From DBFJGL01 sp048394785 (lineage in GTDB: Bacteria; Bacillota; Clostridia; Christensenellales; CAG-917): DNA of 61,740 nt. A program made the translations under genes and the position numbers. The DNA lies in assembly GCA_048394785.1 (NCBI GenBank), contig DBFJGL010000056.1, positions 1 to 61,740 of the forward strand, read 5' to 3'. The notes beneath the pieces are model-generated. The model was not told the DNA's origin and ran no database searches. It saw only the letters and a list, made by a program, of their open reading frames with translations. Positions 1-8,156 of the stretch are shown one piece after another (the first letter of the stretch is position 1; the number at the start of each line of letters is the position of its first letter).

Positions 1-3
1 GTT

Positions 4-1317
4 ATGAAAAATGCTAACGGCTATGCCGAAAGTTTTGCGGAACTTATCAAATGTCCGACCGTTACCAACAGCGGCGCGGAATATTTTGCCAAGTTCAGAG
101 AGGTGCTTAAAAGGGAATTTCCTCTCGTTCACGAAAATTGCGAAATGACTGTTGTCAAGGGCGACGCAATCCTTTTCAAGTGGAAGGGAAAGGCGTCCTC
201 GCGTCCCGTGGTGCTTATGGCGCATCAGGACGTCGTGCCCGCAGTCGGCGGCGATTGGAAATATGCTCCTTTCTCGGGAGAAATCGCGGACGGAAAAGTT
301 TGGGGACGCGGAACTATGGACTGCAAAAATACGCTGTTCTGCACCATACAGGCGGTCGAAGAATTGATTGAGGAGGGGTTTGAACCCGAGCAGGATATAT
401 ACCTCAGTTACAGCGACAACGAGGAAACGTCGGGCGGCGGCGCGCCTGCCGCGCGCGATTGGTTTATCGCAAACGGCGTCAAGCCCGCGGTCGCAATCGA
501 CGAGGGCGGCGCGATTGTGGAAAACGCTTTCCCCGGAATGACGAAGCCGTACGCAATGGTCGGTATCGTGGAAAAGGGATACGCCGACATCAAGTTTATT
601 GCGAGAAGCAGCGGCGGTCACAGCTCGCAGCCGCCTAAGAATACGCCCATCGCGAGATTGTCCGCGTTTGTCAACAGATGCGAAAAACGCCCCGTTTTCA
701 AGAAAAGAATTACGGGCGAAGTGCTTGAAATGTTCAAAGAACTGTCCAACGGTCTTACGGGCGCGCTCAGACTGTTTACGAAATATATCGACCTCACCTG
801 CGGCATAGCGGCTAAGGTTATGCCCAAAATCACGCCCGTCGGCGGCGCGTTGTTCGGGACTACGATGACGTTTACGATGTCCGGCGGCGCGAGCGCACCC
901 AACGTCATTCCCCAAGAGGCGTTTGTGGTTGCCAATTTGCGCTTCGCTCCCGGCGACGATAAGGACAAGTGCATCAAAAAGCTGGAAAAAATCGCGGCAA
1001 AGTACGACCTCGAAACGGAGGTTATGGAGGCGCGCAACGCAAGCCCCACCGTCGATACCGAAAGCGCGGATTATAAGTATTTCGTAAAGACGATGAGCGA
1101 AACTTTCCCCGAAATCGGAGTTGCGCCTTATCTCATTTTCGGAGGTACCGATTGCAGGACTATGCAGGAAATAACCAAGTGCGCTCTGCGCTGTACTCCT
1201 TGCAGACTCAGCCCTCAGCAGCTTGCGAGTATGCACGCCTCAAACGAAAATATCGACATAGCGTCGCTGGACGGCGGCGTGGCGTTTTTCAAGAACTACA
1301 TCAAGGGCTATAAATAG
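4..1317 (+). CDS. M20 family zinc metallopeptidase (PepV/DapE/ArgE group)
   Basis: Cytoplasmic co-catalytic zinc hydrolase that cleaves dipeptides or N-acylated amino acids; the exact substrate cannot be told. The family's metal-site motifs are visible: H74 and D76 in LMAHQDVVPA, bridging D106 in WGRGTMDCKN, the catalytic Glu pair E140-E141 in SDNEETSGG, and D166-E167 in IDEGG. The length (437 residues) fits the family. Only three bases precede the ATG and the frame is open to the window edge, so the true start could lie upstream; the N-terminus (ESFAELIKCPTV) nevertheless looks like a normal M20 beginning. The pyrophosphatase gene follows after 20 bases, so the two are probably co-transcribed. 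Confidence 0.9.
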   Translation: MKNANGYAESFAELIKCPTVTNSGAEYFAKFREVLKREFPLVHENCEMTVVKGDAILFKWKGKASSRPVVLMAHQDVVPAVGGDWKYAPFSGEIADGKVWGRGTMDCKNTLFCTIQAVEELIEEGFEPEQDIYLSYSDNEETSGGGAPAARDWFIANGVKPAVAIDEGGAIVENAFPGMTKPYAMVGIVEKGYADIKFIARSSGGHSSQPPKNTPIARLSAFVNRCEKRPVFKKRITGEVLEMFKELSNGLTGALRLFTKYIDLTCGIAAKVMPKITPVGGALFGTTMTFTMSGGASAPNVIPQEAFVVANLRFAPGDDKDKCIKKLEKIAAKYDLETEVMEARNASPTVDTESADYKYFVKTMSETFPEIGVAPYLIFGGTDCRTMQEITKCALRCTPCRLSPQQLASMHASNENIDIASLDGGVAFFKNYIKGYK

Positions 1318-1337
1318 CCTTACAGGGAGAGATTGAT

Positions 1338-1892
1338 ATGAGCATTTGGCACGACATTGACGCTTCGAGAATTACTCCGACCGATTTTTTCGCGGTCATC
1401 GAGATTTCAAAGGGCAGTAAGAATAAGTACGAGTTGGATAAGGAAACGGGCTGTCTTATGCTTGACAGGGTGCTGTACACCGCAACCCACTATCCGGCGA
1501 ATTACGGGTTTATACCCCTGACTTATTCCGACGACAACGACCCGTTGGACGTTCTGGTACTCTGCTCCGAGCCCATCGTACCTATGACTATGGTGCGCTG
1601 TTACGCCATCGGCGTGGTTATGATGCAGGACAGCGGCAAGATGGATTATAAGATTATCGCCATTCCTTTTAAGGACCCGACTTGGAATATATACAAGGAA
1701 ATAGAGGATTTGCCGCCCCATATTATGGACGAAATCTCCCACTTTTTCAGAGTGTATAAACAGCTCGAAGATAAGGATACGACGGTGTTCAAGGTAAAGG
1801 ACAGAGCTTTTGCCGAGCTCATAATCAAGGATAATATCAAAGCTTACAAAGAAACTTTCGGTAAGGACAAAAACGGTAAGGATAAAAAATAG
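1338..1892 (+). CDS. ppa: Inorganic pyrophosphatase, family I
   Basis: Hydrolyses pyrophosphate to two phosphates in the cytoplasm, pulling biosynthetic reactions forward. The family I signature DxDPxD is present as DNDPLD (residues 66-71), preceded by the active-site region with K30, Y31 and E32 and by YPANYGFIP (52-60). At 184 residues it is close to the usual 175-180; the extra residues are a lysine-rich tail. The start has a GGGAGAG ribosome site. The oxidoreductase gene begins 8 bases after the stop with little ribosome site of its own, which suggests translational coupling. Confidence 0.93.
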   Translation: MSIWHDIDASRITPTDFFAVIEISKGSKNKYELDKETGCLMLDRVLYTATHYPANYGFIPLTYSDDNDPLDVLVLCSEPIVPMTMVRCYAIGVVMMQDSGKMDYKIIAIPFKDPTWNIYKEIEDLPPHIMDEISHFFRVYKQLEDKDTTVFKVKDRAFAELIIKDNIKAYKETFGKDKNGKDKK

Positions 1893-1899
1893 TTTTACT

Positions 1900-3330
1900 A
1901 TGTTTGACGTAATTGTTATAGGCGGCGGCGTCGTTGGCGCCGCCGTCGCCGACCGACTGTCGAGATTGAAACTGTCGGTCGCTCTTTTGGAAAAAGGCGA
2001 TGACGTCGCGGTGGGCGCAAGCCGCGCAAACAGCGGCATCGTTCACGCGGGGTACGACTGCGAACCGGGGACGCTCAAAGCGAAATTCAACGTCCGCGGA
2101 AATGAGCTTATGTGGGAGGACGCGCGGGAACTCGACGTGCCGTGCGTTAAGTGCGGCTCGTTGGTGGCGGCGGGCGCGGACGGTCTTTCCGCCCTTAAAG
2201 CGCTCAAAGTCAAGGCGGACAAAAACGGCGTAAACGCGCGCATTCTGGACAGAGCGCAAACGCTTGAAATCGAGCCCAACGTATCCGACAAAACCGAGTA
2301 TTCGCTGTACGCTCCCGAAGGGGGCGTCGTTTCGCCCTATCAGCTGACAATAGCGTATGCGGACAGAGCCGTCCTGAACGGCGCGGCGGTCTGTACCGAA
2401 ACGGAGGTCACGGATATAACGGACGCGGAGTTCGGGTATGAAATAAAAACTTCCAAGGGCGTTTTTGAAGCAAAGCTCGTCGTGAACTGCGCAGGCGCAA
2501 ACGCCGCCGCAATCAACGATTTGGCAGGAGCGGAGCATTTTGAAACTCAGTTCAGACGCGGAGATTATTTCGTAATAGACAACGCCGAGCGGAAAAACGT
2601 GTCCGCCGTAATTTTCCCTCTGCCTACCGCGGCGGGAAAGGGCATTCTGATTGCGCCGACCGCAGACGGAAACGTAATTTACGGTCCGACGTCCGTGCCC
2701 GAGGCAACTTGCGACACCGCAACCCACGCGGCGGCGTTTGACGAAATAAGAAAAAACGTGCCTCTCAACTATTCGCGCGCGGCTTTCAACAAGATTATAA
2801 GAACGTACGCTGGCGTACGGGCGGTTGTGGGCGACGATTTTATCGTGCGTCCGTCCGCGCTTAAAAAGAATTTTATTATGGCTGCGGGTATTTGTTCGCC
2901 CGGGCTCACTTCCGCGCCTGCGATTGCGGAATATATAAGCGGGGAAGTGCAAAAAGCATTCGGCTGCGATTTTAAGGAGAATTATATAGTATCTCCCGAG
3001 CGCAAACCTCGTTTTTGCGAGCTCGACGCGAACGAAATCAACGCGCTCGCAAAAGAGGACGAAAGATGGGGGCGTATCGTATGCCGTTGCGAAAAGGTGA
3101 CGGAGGCTGAAATCGTGGCGGCAATTCATTCGCCCGTGCCTGCCGTGACGGTGGACGCCGTCAAGCGCAGAGTGCGCGCCGGTATGGGCAGATGTCAGGG
3201 CGGTTTCTGCTCGGTCAGAGTTATGGAAATTCTGTCGCGCGAACTGTCGATTCCGCTGACGGAAGTCAGAAAGGGAGCCGTCGGCTCCGAAATTGCGGTG
3301 TGCGCGATAAAGGAGGTCGGGCGTGACTGA
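1900..3330 (+). CDS. FAD-dependent oxidoreductase, GlpA-like, with BFD-type [2Fe-2S] domain
   Basis: Probable catalytic subunit of an anaerobic glycerol-3-phosphate dehydrogenase-like enzyme. The N-terminal dinucleotide-binding motif is GGGVVG at residues 8-13, followed by a DAO-type fold. The C-terminal ~85 residues form a BFD-like iron-sulfur module with cysteines C395, C397, C432 and C437 (CRC...C....C). It is the first gene of a compact trio: the next gene overlaps it by 8 bases, and the third is a DUF1667 protein. The combination is a recurring cluster in Firmicutes, annotated there as a glycerol-3-phosphate or related dehydrogenase; the substrate here is inferred from that context. Confidence 0.85.
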   Translation: MFDVIVIGGGVVGAAVADRLSRLKLSVALLEKGDDVAVGASRANSGIVHAGYDCEPGTLKAKFNVRGNELMWEDARELDVPCVKCGSLVAAGADGLSALKALKVKADKNGVNARILDRAQTLEIEPNVSDKTEYSLYAPEGGVVSPYQLTIAYADRAVLNGAAVCTETEVTDITDAEFGYEIKTSKGVFEAKLVVNCAGANAAAINDLAGAEHFETQFRRGDYFVIDNAERKNVSAVIFPLPTAAGKGILIAPTADGNVIYGPTSVPEATCDTATHAAAFDEIRKNVPLNYSRAAFNKIIRTYAGVRAVVGDDFIVRPSALKKNFIMAAGICSPGLTSAPAIAEYISGEVQKAFGCDFKENYIVSPERKPRFCELDANEINALAKEDERWGRIVCRCEKVTEAEIVAAIHSPVPAVTVDAVKRRVRAGMGRCQGGFCSVRVMEILSRELSIPLTEVRKGAVGSEIAVCAIKEVGRD

Positions 3331-4567
3331 TTTCGACGTAATTGTTATCGGAGGCGGACCTGCCGGTATGGCCGCCGCGCTTGCCGCAAGCGAGTCGGGT
3401 GCGTCCGTTTTGATTTTGGAGCGCGACGTAAGACTGGGCGGTATTCTCAACCAGTGCATTCACGCAGGGTTCGGTCTGCATTATTTCGGAGAGGAAATGA
3501 CCGGTCCCGAGTATGCGGACAGATTTGCAAAACGCGTCGAGCAAAGCAAAATCACGGTGTCGCTTGAAAGTATGTGCCTCTATATAGGCGACGATTGCAC
3601 GGTGGTTTACCTCTGCCCCGAAAAGGGTTCGGTTACCGTAAAAGGCGGCGCGGTGGTGCTGGCAATGGGGTGCCGCGAGCGTACGGCAGGCGCGATTTCT
3701 CTGCCCGGAAGCCGTCCGTCCGGCATTTATACCGCAGGTATGGCGCAGAAGCTCTGCAACGTAAAAGGTTATCTTGTGGGCAGACGCGTGGTCGTGCTCG
3801 GAAGCGGCGATATAGGTTTGATTATGGCGCGCAGAATGACTCTCGAAGGCGCAAAAGTTGAAGCCGTAATCGAGCTTATGCCTTATTCGAGCGGTCTTAA
3901 AAGAAATATTGTTCAGTGCCTCGACGACTTCGGTATTCCGCTTTATTACGCGCATACCGTGACGAGGGTGGAGGGCAGTCCGAGGCTCACCGCGCTGTAT
4001 TACGCTCCCGTGGACGAGAACAGACGCCCCGACCTGAGCCGCGAAAAAAAGATCGAATGCGATACGCTGCTGCTGTCCGTGGGGCTTATCCCCGAAAACG
4101 ATTTGCTTGCGGGAACCGCCGTAGAAATGAGCGGAGTGACGTCGGGAGCGGTTGTTGACGAGAACAGAATGACGAGCATTAAGGGCATTTTCTCCTGCGG
4201 AAACGTGCTTCACGTTCACGACCTTGTGGACAACGTGAGCAGAGAAGCGGAAATCGCGGGAGCGGCGGCTGCGGAATACGCTCTCGGAAAAGACGGCGAG
4301 CGCGCGGAAGGCAAGGAGTATTTCAACGTCGTCGCCAAGGACGGCGTGAGATATGCTCTGCCGCAGAAAATTTCGCGTACGGATAAGGAGATTAAGCTGT
4401 TTTTCAGAGTGGATAACGTCTATAAAGGAGCGCGTATCGTCGCAGAGTGCGCGGACAAAACGCTGTATTCCGCAAAACGTATGGTGCTTGCCCCCGGCGA
4501 GATGGAAAGCATAATAATAAAGGGTTCGGATATAGACGCGGACGTGACGCTGAGGTTGGTGAAATGA
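3323..4567 (+). CDS. NAD(P)/FAD-dependent oxidoreductase (partner of the GlpA-like subunit)
   Basis: Pyridine-nucleotide-disulfide oxidoreductase fold. The FAD site GGGPAG is at residues 10-15, and a second Rossmann motif VVVLGSGDIG lies near residue 155. The segment CIHAGFGLHYFGEEMTGPEY and the GCRERTAGAI motif are typical of the oxidoreductases found beside GlpA-like proteins and DUF1667. It probably passes electrons between NAD(P)H and the flavin/iron-sulfur subunit encoded just upstream. It overlaps the upstream gene by 8 bases and the next start by the ATGA junction, so the three are translated as one unit. Confidence 0.85.
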   Translation: MTDFDVIVIGGGPAGMAAALAASESGASVLILERDVRLGGILNQCIHAGFGLHYFGEEMTGPEYADRFAKRVEQSKITVSLESMCLYIGDDCTVVYLCPEKGSVTVKGGAVVLAMGCRERTAGAISLPGSRPSGIYTAGMAQKLCNVKGYLVGRRVVVLGSGDIGLIMARRMTLEGAKVEAVIELMPYSSGLKRNIVQCLDDFGIPLYYAHTVTRVEGSPRLTALYYAPVDENRRPDLSREKKIECDTLLLSVGLIPENDLLAGTAVEMSGVTSGAVVDENRMTSIKGIFSCGNVLHVHDLVDNVSREAEIAGAAAAEYALGKDGERAEGKEYFNVVAKDGVRYALPQKISRTDKEIKLFFRVDNVYKGARIVAECADKTLYSAKRMVLAPGEMESIIIKGSDIDADVTLRLVK

Positions 4568-4908
4568 ATACGATTTGCATAATGTGCCCTATGGGGTGTC
4601 CGTTGGAAATAGTCGAAAAGGACGGTCAGGTGATTGTGAGCGGCAACACCTGCAAGAGGGGTAAAGATTACGGCGTTGCCGAATATACCCGTCCTGTGCG
4701 CACGCTCACCTCGCTCGTGAAACGCGAGGGCGGAGGAGTGGCGTCCGTAAAGACAAGCGCGCCGTTTGATAAGTCAAGACTGCTCGACGCGGCGGAGGAA
4801 CTCAAAAAATTCGTCGCGCCCAAAGACTGCAAAATAGGCGACGTCATCGTAAAAAACCTGCTCGGGTTGGGGACGGACGTCGTGGTCACGGGCAATCTCG
4901 GAGAGTGA
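4564..4908 (+). CDS. DUF1667 protein, small cysteine-motif partner of the oxidoreductase cluster
   Basis: A 114-residue protein with the DUF1667 cysteine pattern C5-x2-C8-x3-C12 and C30 in GNTCKRGKDYG, a likely iron-sulfur or metal site. No enzyme activity is established for the family. The start is the ATG inside an ATGA overlap with the preceding gene; a longer in-frame reading that begins inside that gene is not needed. Its constant association with the two upstream FAD enzymes suggests a third subunit or electron-transfer partner. Confidence 0.82.
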   Translation: MNTICIMCPMGCPLEIVEKDGQVIVSGNTCKRGKDYGVAEYTRPVRTLTSLVKREGGGVASVKTSAPFDKSRLLDAAEELKKFVAPKDCKIGDVIVKNLLGLGTDVVVTGNLGE

Positions 4909-4911
4909 GCG

Positions 4912-6696
4912 GTGCGGCGGACGAGGATATTTAACGTTCGCCACGTCTGTTTTTTCGCCCTGTCTTTGACGGCGGGAATTATAATTGCGGAGGCGATGAG
5001 CGCGTTGCCTTCGCTTTTTGTTTTGTGTCCGATGGGAGTGTGCGCCGCGGTTGCCGCGGTTGTAACCGCGTTTAAGAAAAGCAGAAAATTCTTTTATATT
5101 CCCGTTGCTGTCATTATAGGATTGATTTCGTTAACGGCATTTTATCATATTATTTCGGCATCTTCATCTCCCGATTACAGCGGTAAATTGCAGGCGGAAG
5201 TCGCAAGCGAAATCGTGATTGAAAACGATGACGCAACCTTTTATATAGATAATATAGTAATCGGCGGCGCGCGATATTCAGGACGGGCGAAGGTGCGCGC
5301 GCATCTTGGCGAAGCTCCGAGTTTCCGCGCAGGGGATATAATAGAGATTGACGGAAAACTGATAAATTACAACCGCGGGCCGTTTGACGGATATTACGCG
5401 TCCAAAGCGGCAAAAGGAGAGTACTATACCGTTTACGCGAGCGGCGTTCGCAAAATCGCGGACGGTGAGCCTTCATTTATCCTTAAAGTTCAGCTTAAAA
5501 TAAAAAGTATGTTGTTCGAGAATACCGACGCGCACACCGCCGCAATTTGTCAGGCGTTGTTTTTGGGCGACAAAAGCATACTCGACGACGGACTTTACGA
5601 CAATATAAAGGCTAGCGGACTTGCGCACGTTCTCGCGGTCAGCGGTCTGCACGTTTCGGCGTTGACGGCGGCTCTTTATTTTGTGCTCAAAAAACTGAAA
5701 GTCAACAAAAAAGCCGCGTTTGTGTTTGTCGGCGCGCTGAGTTTTTTATACGTTGCGCTGTGCTCGTTTTCGCCGTCTGCGCTGCGCGCGTTCATAATGT
5801 GCTCGGTGTTCGCTTTCGCGGACGCCGCCTCTTTCAAAAAGGACAATCTGAGCGCGCTGTCGCTTGCCGCGTCGCTGATAATGATATTCCGTCCCGTCGC
5901 GTTGATGGAGGCGGGCTTTTTATTGTCCGTATTTTCCGTGCTCGGCATATTCCTCTTTGCAAAGCCGATTAAAGAAGCGATTTTGAAACCTTTCGGCATA
6001 GCCGCGGAGGAGAATACGTTTATTATGCGCTATTCGGCGACAGCCATTATTCCCGCGGGCGCGACCGGCGGTGCGTATTCGTCCGGTTGCCCGAGCGGCG
6101 GAAAGGCGGAGGACGCGCTCGGAGCGAACGCATACGGGAAAAAGGAGCAATACGGACGGTACGGCGGTGTTTTCGACTCGGCGGCGGCAGATAATAATCG
6201 CGCAAAAGACGGGCGCATATCGCTCAAAGATAAAATCGGGCGCGGCAGAATAGCGGTAAAAATTTTATCGGGAGCGGCTGAGGGAGGCGCGGTTGCGCTT
6301 GCCGCGAATATTGCAACGTATCCGCTGACGGCATATTTTTTTCAAAGCATTCCCGTATTGTTTTTGTTGTCGAGCGTGGTCGTGCTTCCTTACATAATAG
6401 CCGTGTACGGCGTGCTCGCAGTGCTCGTTCTGTTTTCGCTGATAACGACTCTCGGCGGCGCGTTGAAAATTATGGATTTTCTGATATTTCCGTTTAAGGC
6501 TTATACCTCGGCGATAGGAAATTTATCATTTGCCGCGTTGCCCGTAAGCGCGTCGGTAGTGGGAATAGTAACTTACGCAGCGTGTATGCTGATTGCTTCG
6601 AGATTTGTGTTTTTGCAAAAGCGCACCAAAATCGCGCTTGTCGCGTCCCTTGCCGCGTGCGGCGCCGTCGGCAGCCTGCTTATAACGCTTTTGTGA
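4912..6696 (+). CDS. comEC: ComEC/Rec2-like DNA-uptake channel, lacking the C-terminal MBL domain
   Basis: Polytopic membrane protein related to the channel that carries single-stranded DNA into competent cells. The start is GTG at 4912, three bases after the DUF1667 stop. There are hydrophobic segments near residues 10-85, then a soluble N-terminal domain (DUF4131-like, about 90-190). The Competence core follows, with the characteristic HVLAVSGLHVSAL at about residue 240 and many membrane helices. A hydrophilic Gly/Ala/Lys-rich insert of about 85 residues (around 360-450) interrupts the core. At 594 residues it ends after the last helices, so the metallo-beta-lactamase-like domain of full-length ComEC (about 750 residues) is absent and not encoded next door. 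Whether it works in transformation is unknown. Confidence 0.82.
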   Translation: MRRTRIFNVRHVCFFALSLTAGIIIAEAMSALPSLFVLCPMGVCAAVAAVVTAFKKSRKFFYIPVAVIIGLISLTAFYHIISASSSPDYSGKLQAEVASEIVIENDDATFYIDNIVIGGARYSGRAKVRAHLGEAPSFRAGDIIEIDGKLINYNRGPFDGYYASKAAKGEYYTVYASGVRKIADGEPSFILKVQLKIKSMLFENTDAHTAAICQALFLGDKSILDDGLYDNIKASGLAHVLAVSGLHVSALTAALYFVLKKLKVNKKAAFVFVGALSFLYVALCSFSPSALRAFIMCSVFAFADAASFKKDNLSALSLAASLIMIFRPVALMEAGFLLSVFSVLGIFLFAKPIKEAILKPFGIAAEENTFIMRYSATAIIPAGATGGAYSSGCPSGGKAEDALGANAYGKKEQYGRYGGVFDSAAADNNRAKDGRISLKDKIGRGRIAVKILSGAAEGGAVALAANIATYPLTAYFFQSIPVLFLLSSVVVLPYIIAVYGVLAVLVLFSLITTLGGALKIMDFLIFPFKAYTSAIGNLSFAALPVSASVVGIVTYAACMLIASRFVFLQKRTKIALVASLAACGAVGSLLITLL

Positions 6697-6768
6697 CTGC
6701 TGCCGCATAAAGCGGAAGGCGCAAAATGAGATATGAGAAGAAGTCGTCTTAAATATTTATTTAAGGTA

Positions 6769-6797
6769 TTGAAAATTCCTGCGCTATGTGATAAAAT
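6769..6797 (+). promoter_or_regulatory. Predicted sigma-A promoter for the 6861 gene
   Basis: TTGAAA (6769-6774) and TAAAAT (6792-6797) are separated by 17 bases, with an extended -10 TG one base upstream of the -10 box. It lies in the 164-base gap after comEC and about 65 bases before the next start codon, so the downstream gene can be transcribed on its own. Confidence 0.55.
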
Positions 6798-6860
6798 CGA
6801 AAAGGATACATATATAATTATATATCGATATTGTATCCGAATTGCGCTGCGAGGTATTTT

Positions 6861-7844
6861 ATGGGAATTTTTACAGGAGTTCAGGGCGGTCTTATTATTG
6901 CCGCGTTGGTATTGGCTGTGCTTGCCGGCATAGCGGTTTTGGTCATTACGTTGATTTACGGCAAAAAACATAAAGACGACAGAACGGAGAATATTTCGCC
7001 GGTCGTTGCGCCGCAGTCGGCAGACGGCGAACTTAAAGAAGAAGTTGCCGCCGACGTCGCAGAGGAAGCTGCCGCGCCCGTCGAGGAAGCCGTCGAACAG
7101 GTTGCGGAAGAACCTGCTCCCGAACCGGAACCCGTTATAGTTCCCGAACCGGCCGCAGAACCCGAACCCGTCGCCGAGCCCGAGCCGATTGTCGAGCCCG
7201 AACCCGTGGAGGAAGAGGTCCAAAAGAAACCGGTCAAACCCAAGAAGTCCAAGAAGGTCGTAAAGAAGAAAGAGGACGATTGGTCCAACTACGACGGCGA
7301 TTACGAGGGTTATTACTATGACCCCGAAGACGGCTGTTATTACGAGGGCGAAGCTCCCGAGGAGCTCAGAGATAAGATTGCCGCTCATCGCGCAAAGCTC
7401 GAAGAAGAGGAGAAAAAGACGGGCAAAAAGATTATCATTCAGAAAATCAAACCTCCGTTTGCGACTCTCGATACTCCCAAGCACCCCAGACAAAAGCCCG
7501 CCGCGGTGGACGGTTTTGACGAAGCCGTTATATACGGCAAGTTTGTTATCGAACACGTCGGCGACGAATATTTCTACACCCTTTACAATAACAAGGAAGT
7601 TCCGCTTTATCTCAGCGGCAACTACTCTACGTTGGAGTATTGCGAGAGAGCGGTAAAGCGATTCAAGACGCACGTTCTCGTGGGCGCGTTCCACATCGAC
7701 GAGGAGGACGGAAAATTCCGCTTTATCCTTTCGAGAAAGAGCTATTCGCATAAGGGTGATTTGCACGATACCCGTTTCGAGGCGGAAAAGCAGTTGGATG
7801 AAGCAAAGAGCTTTGCGACTACGGATATAATCAGAATTCAGTAA
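6861..7844 (+). CDS. Membrane-anchored protein with Pro/Glu-rich stalk and tandem DUF1508-like domains
   Basis: Function unknown. I place the start at ATG 6861, ten bases after a GAGG ribosome site, giving 327 residues. One membrane helix is at about residues 10-32 (IIAALVLAVLAGIAVLVITL). A long acidic stalk follows, rich in PEPEPV-type repeats (about 60-130), then a Lys-rich patch and a Tyr/acidic segment (YDGDYEGYYYDPEDG). The last ~110 residues look like two tandem YegP/DUF1508-type units: one begins YGKFVIEHVGDEYFYTLY, the other GAFHIDEEDGKFRFILSRKS. It lies alone between a promoter and a strong terminator. Confidence 0.65.
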   Translation: MGIFTGVQGGLIIAALVLAVLAGIAVLVITLIYGKKHKDDRTENISPVVAPQSADGELKEEVAADVAEEAAAPVEEAVEQVAEEPAPEPEPVIVPEPAAEPEPVAEPEPIVEPEPVEEEVQKKPVKPKKSKKVVKKKEDDWSNYDGDYEGYYYDPEDGCYYEGEAPEELRDKIAAHRAKLEEEEKKTGKKIIIQKIKPPFATLDTPKHPRQKPAAVDGFDEAVIYGKFVIEHVGDEYFYTLYNNKEVPLYLSGNYSTLEYCERAVKRFKTHVLVGAFHIDEEDGKFRFILSRKSYSHKGDLHDTRFEAEKQLDEAKSFATTDIIRIQ

Positions 7845-7866
7845 CGGTATATAAGTACATATCGGG

Positions 7867-7897
7867 AAAACGGAGGTTTGCGCCTCCGTTTTCGTTT
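7867..7897 (+). terminator. Rho-independent terminator
   Basis: A 10-bp stem AAAACGGAGG / CCTCCGTTTT with a TTTGCG loop, followed by CGTTT, 23 bases after the stop of the preceding gene. Confidence 0.75.
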
Positions 7898-7908
7898 GGA
7901 GAGAATAT

Positions 7909-7988
7909 ACGCGCAATACGTTTATAAGGAATGTTTATATAACATAAATGCGCGATATTCATTCGGGCATACCGCGCGTATTGCGCGT
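7909..7988. repeat. Perfect 12-bp inverted repeat in the spoIVA upstream region
   Basis: ACGCGCAATACG (7909-7920) is matched exactly by its reverse complement CGTATTGCGCGT (7977-7988), with 56 bases between. It lies in the 312-base gene-free stretch 7845-8156, between a terminator and the spoIVA promoter. It could be a cruciform or a regulator site; nothing else is recognised there. Confidence 0.45.
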
Positions 7989-8102
7989 TATTCTTGCACG
8001 GTGTTTACTCAAATAATCTTGTAACGGTTAATACAACGGTTCAAATGCACAATCGCCGCAAAGTTTTTATGACGGCATAATTAAAATTTTAGGCTTTTAT
8101 TG

Positions 8103-8131
8103 TCATATTGCGTATGCTTGCTCCATATATT
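8103..8131 (+). promoter_or_regulatory. Predicted sigma-E (mother-cell) promoter of spoIVA
   Basis: TCATATT (8103-8109) and CATATATT (8124-8131), separated by 14 bases, closely match the sigma-E pattern (-35 GHATATT, -10 CATACAHT). The site lies 26 bases before the spoIVA start codon. spoIVA is known to be sigma-E controlled in Bacillus, so sequence and expectation agree. Confidence 0.7.
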
Positions 8132-8156
8132 TTAGCAAACCGAAATGGAGGACAGT

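Noticed and set aside
1837..3459. 540-codon minus-strand open frame opposite the oxidoreductase genes
   Set aside because: Low-complexity Arg/Val/His-rich translation typical of antisense frames in this base composition; the plus-strand frames carry clear FAD motifs.
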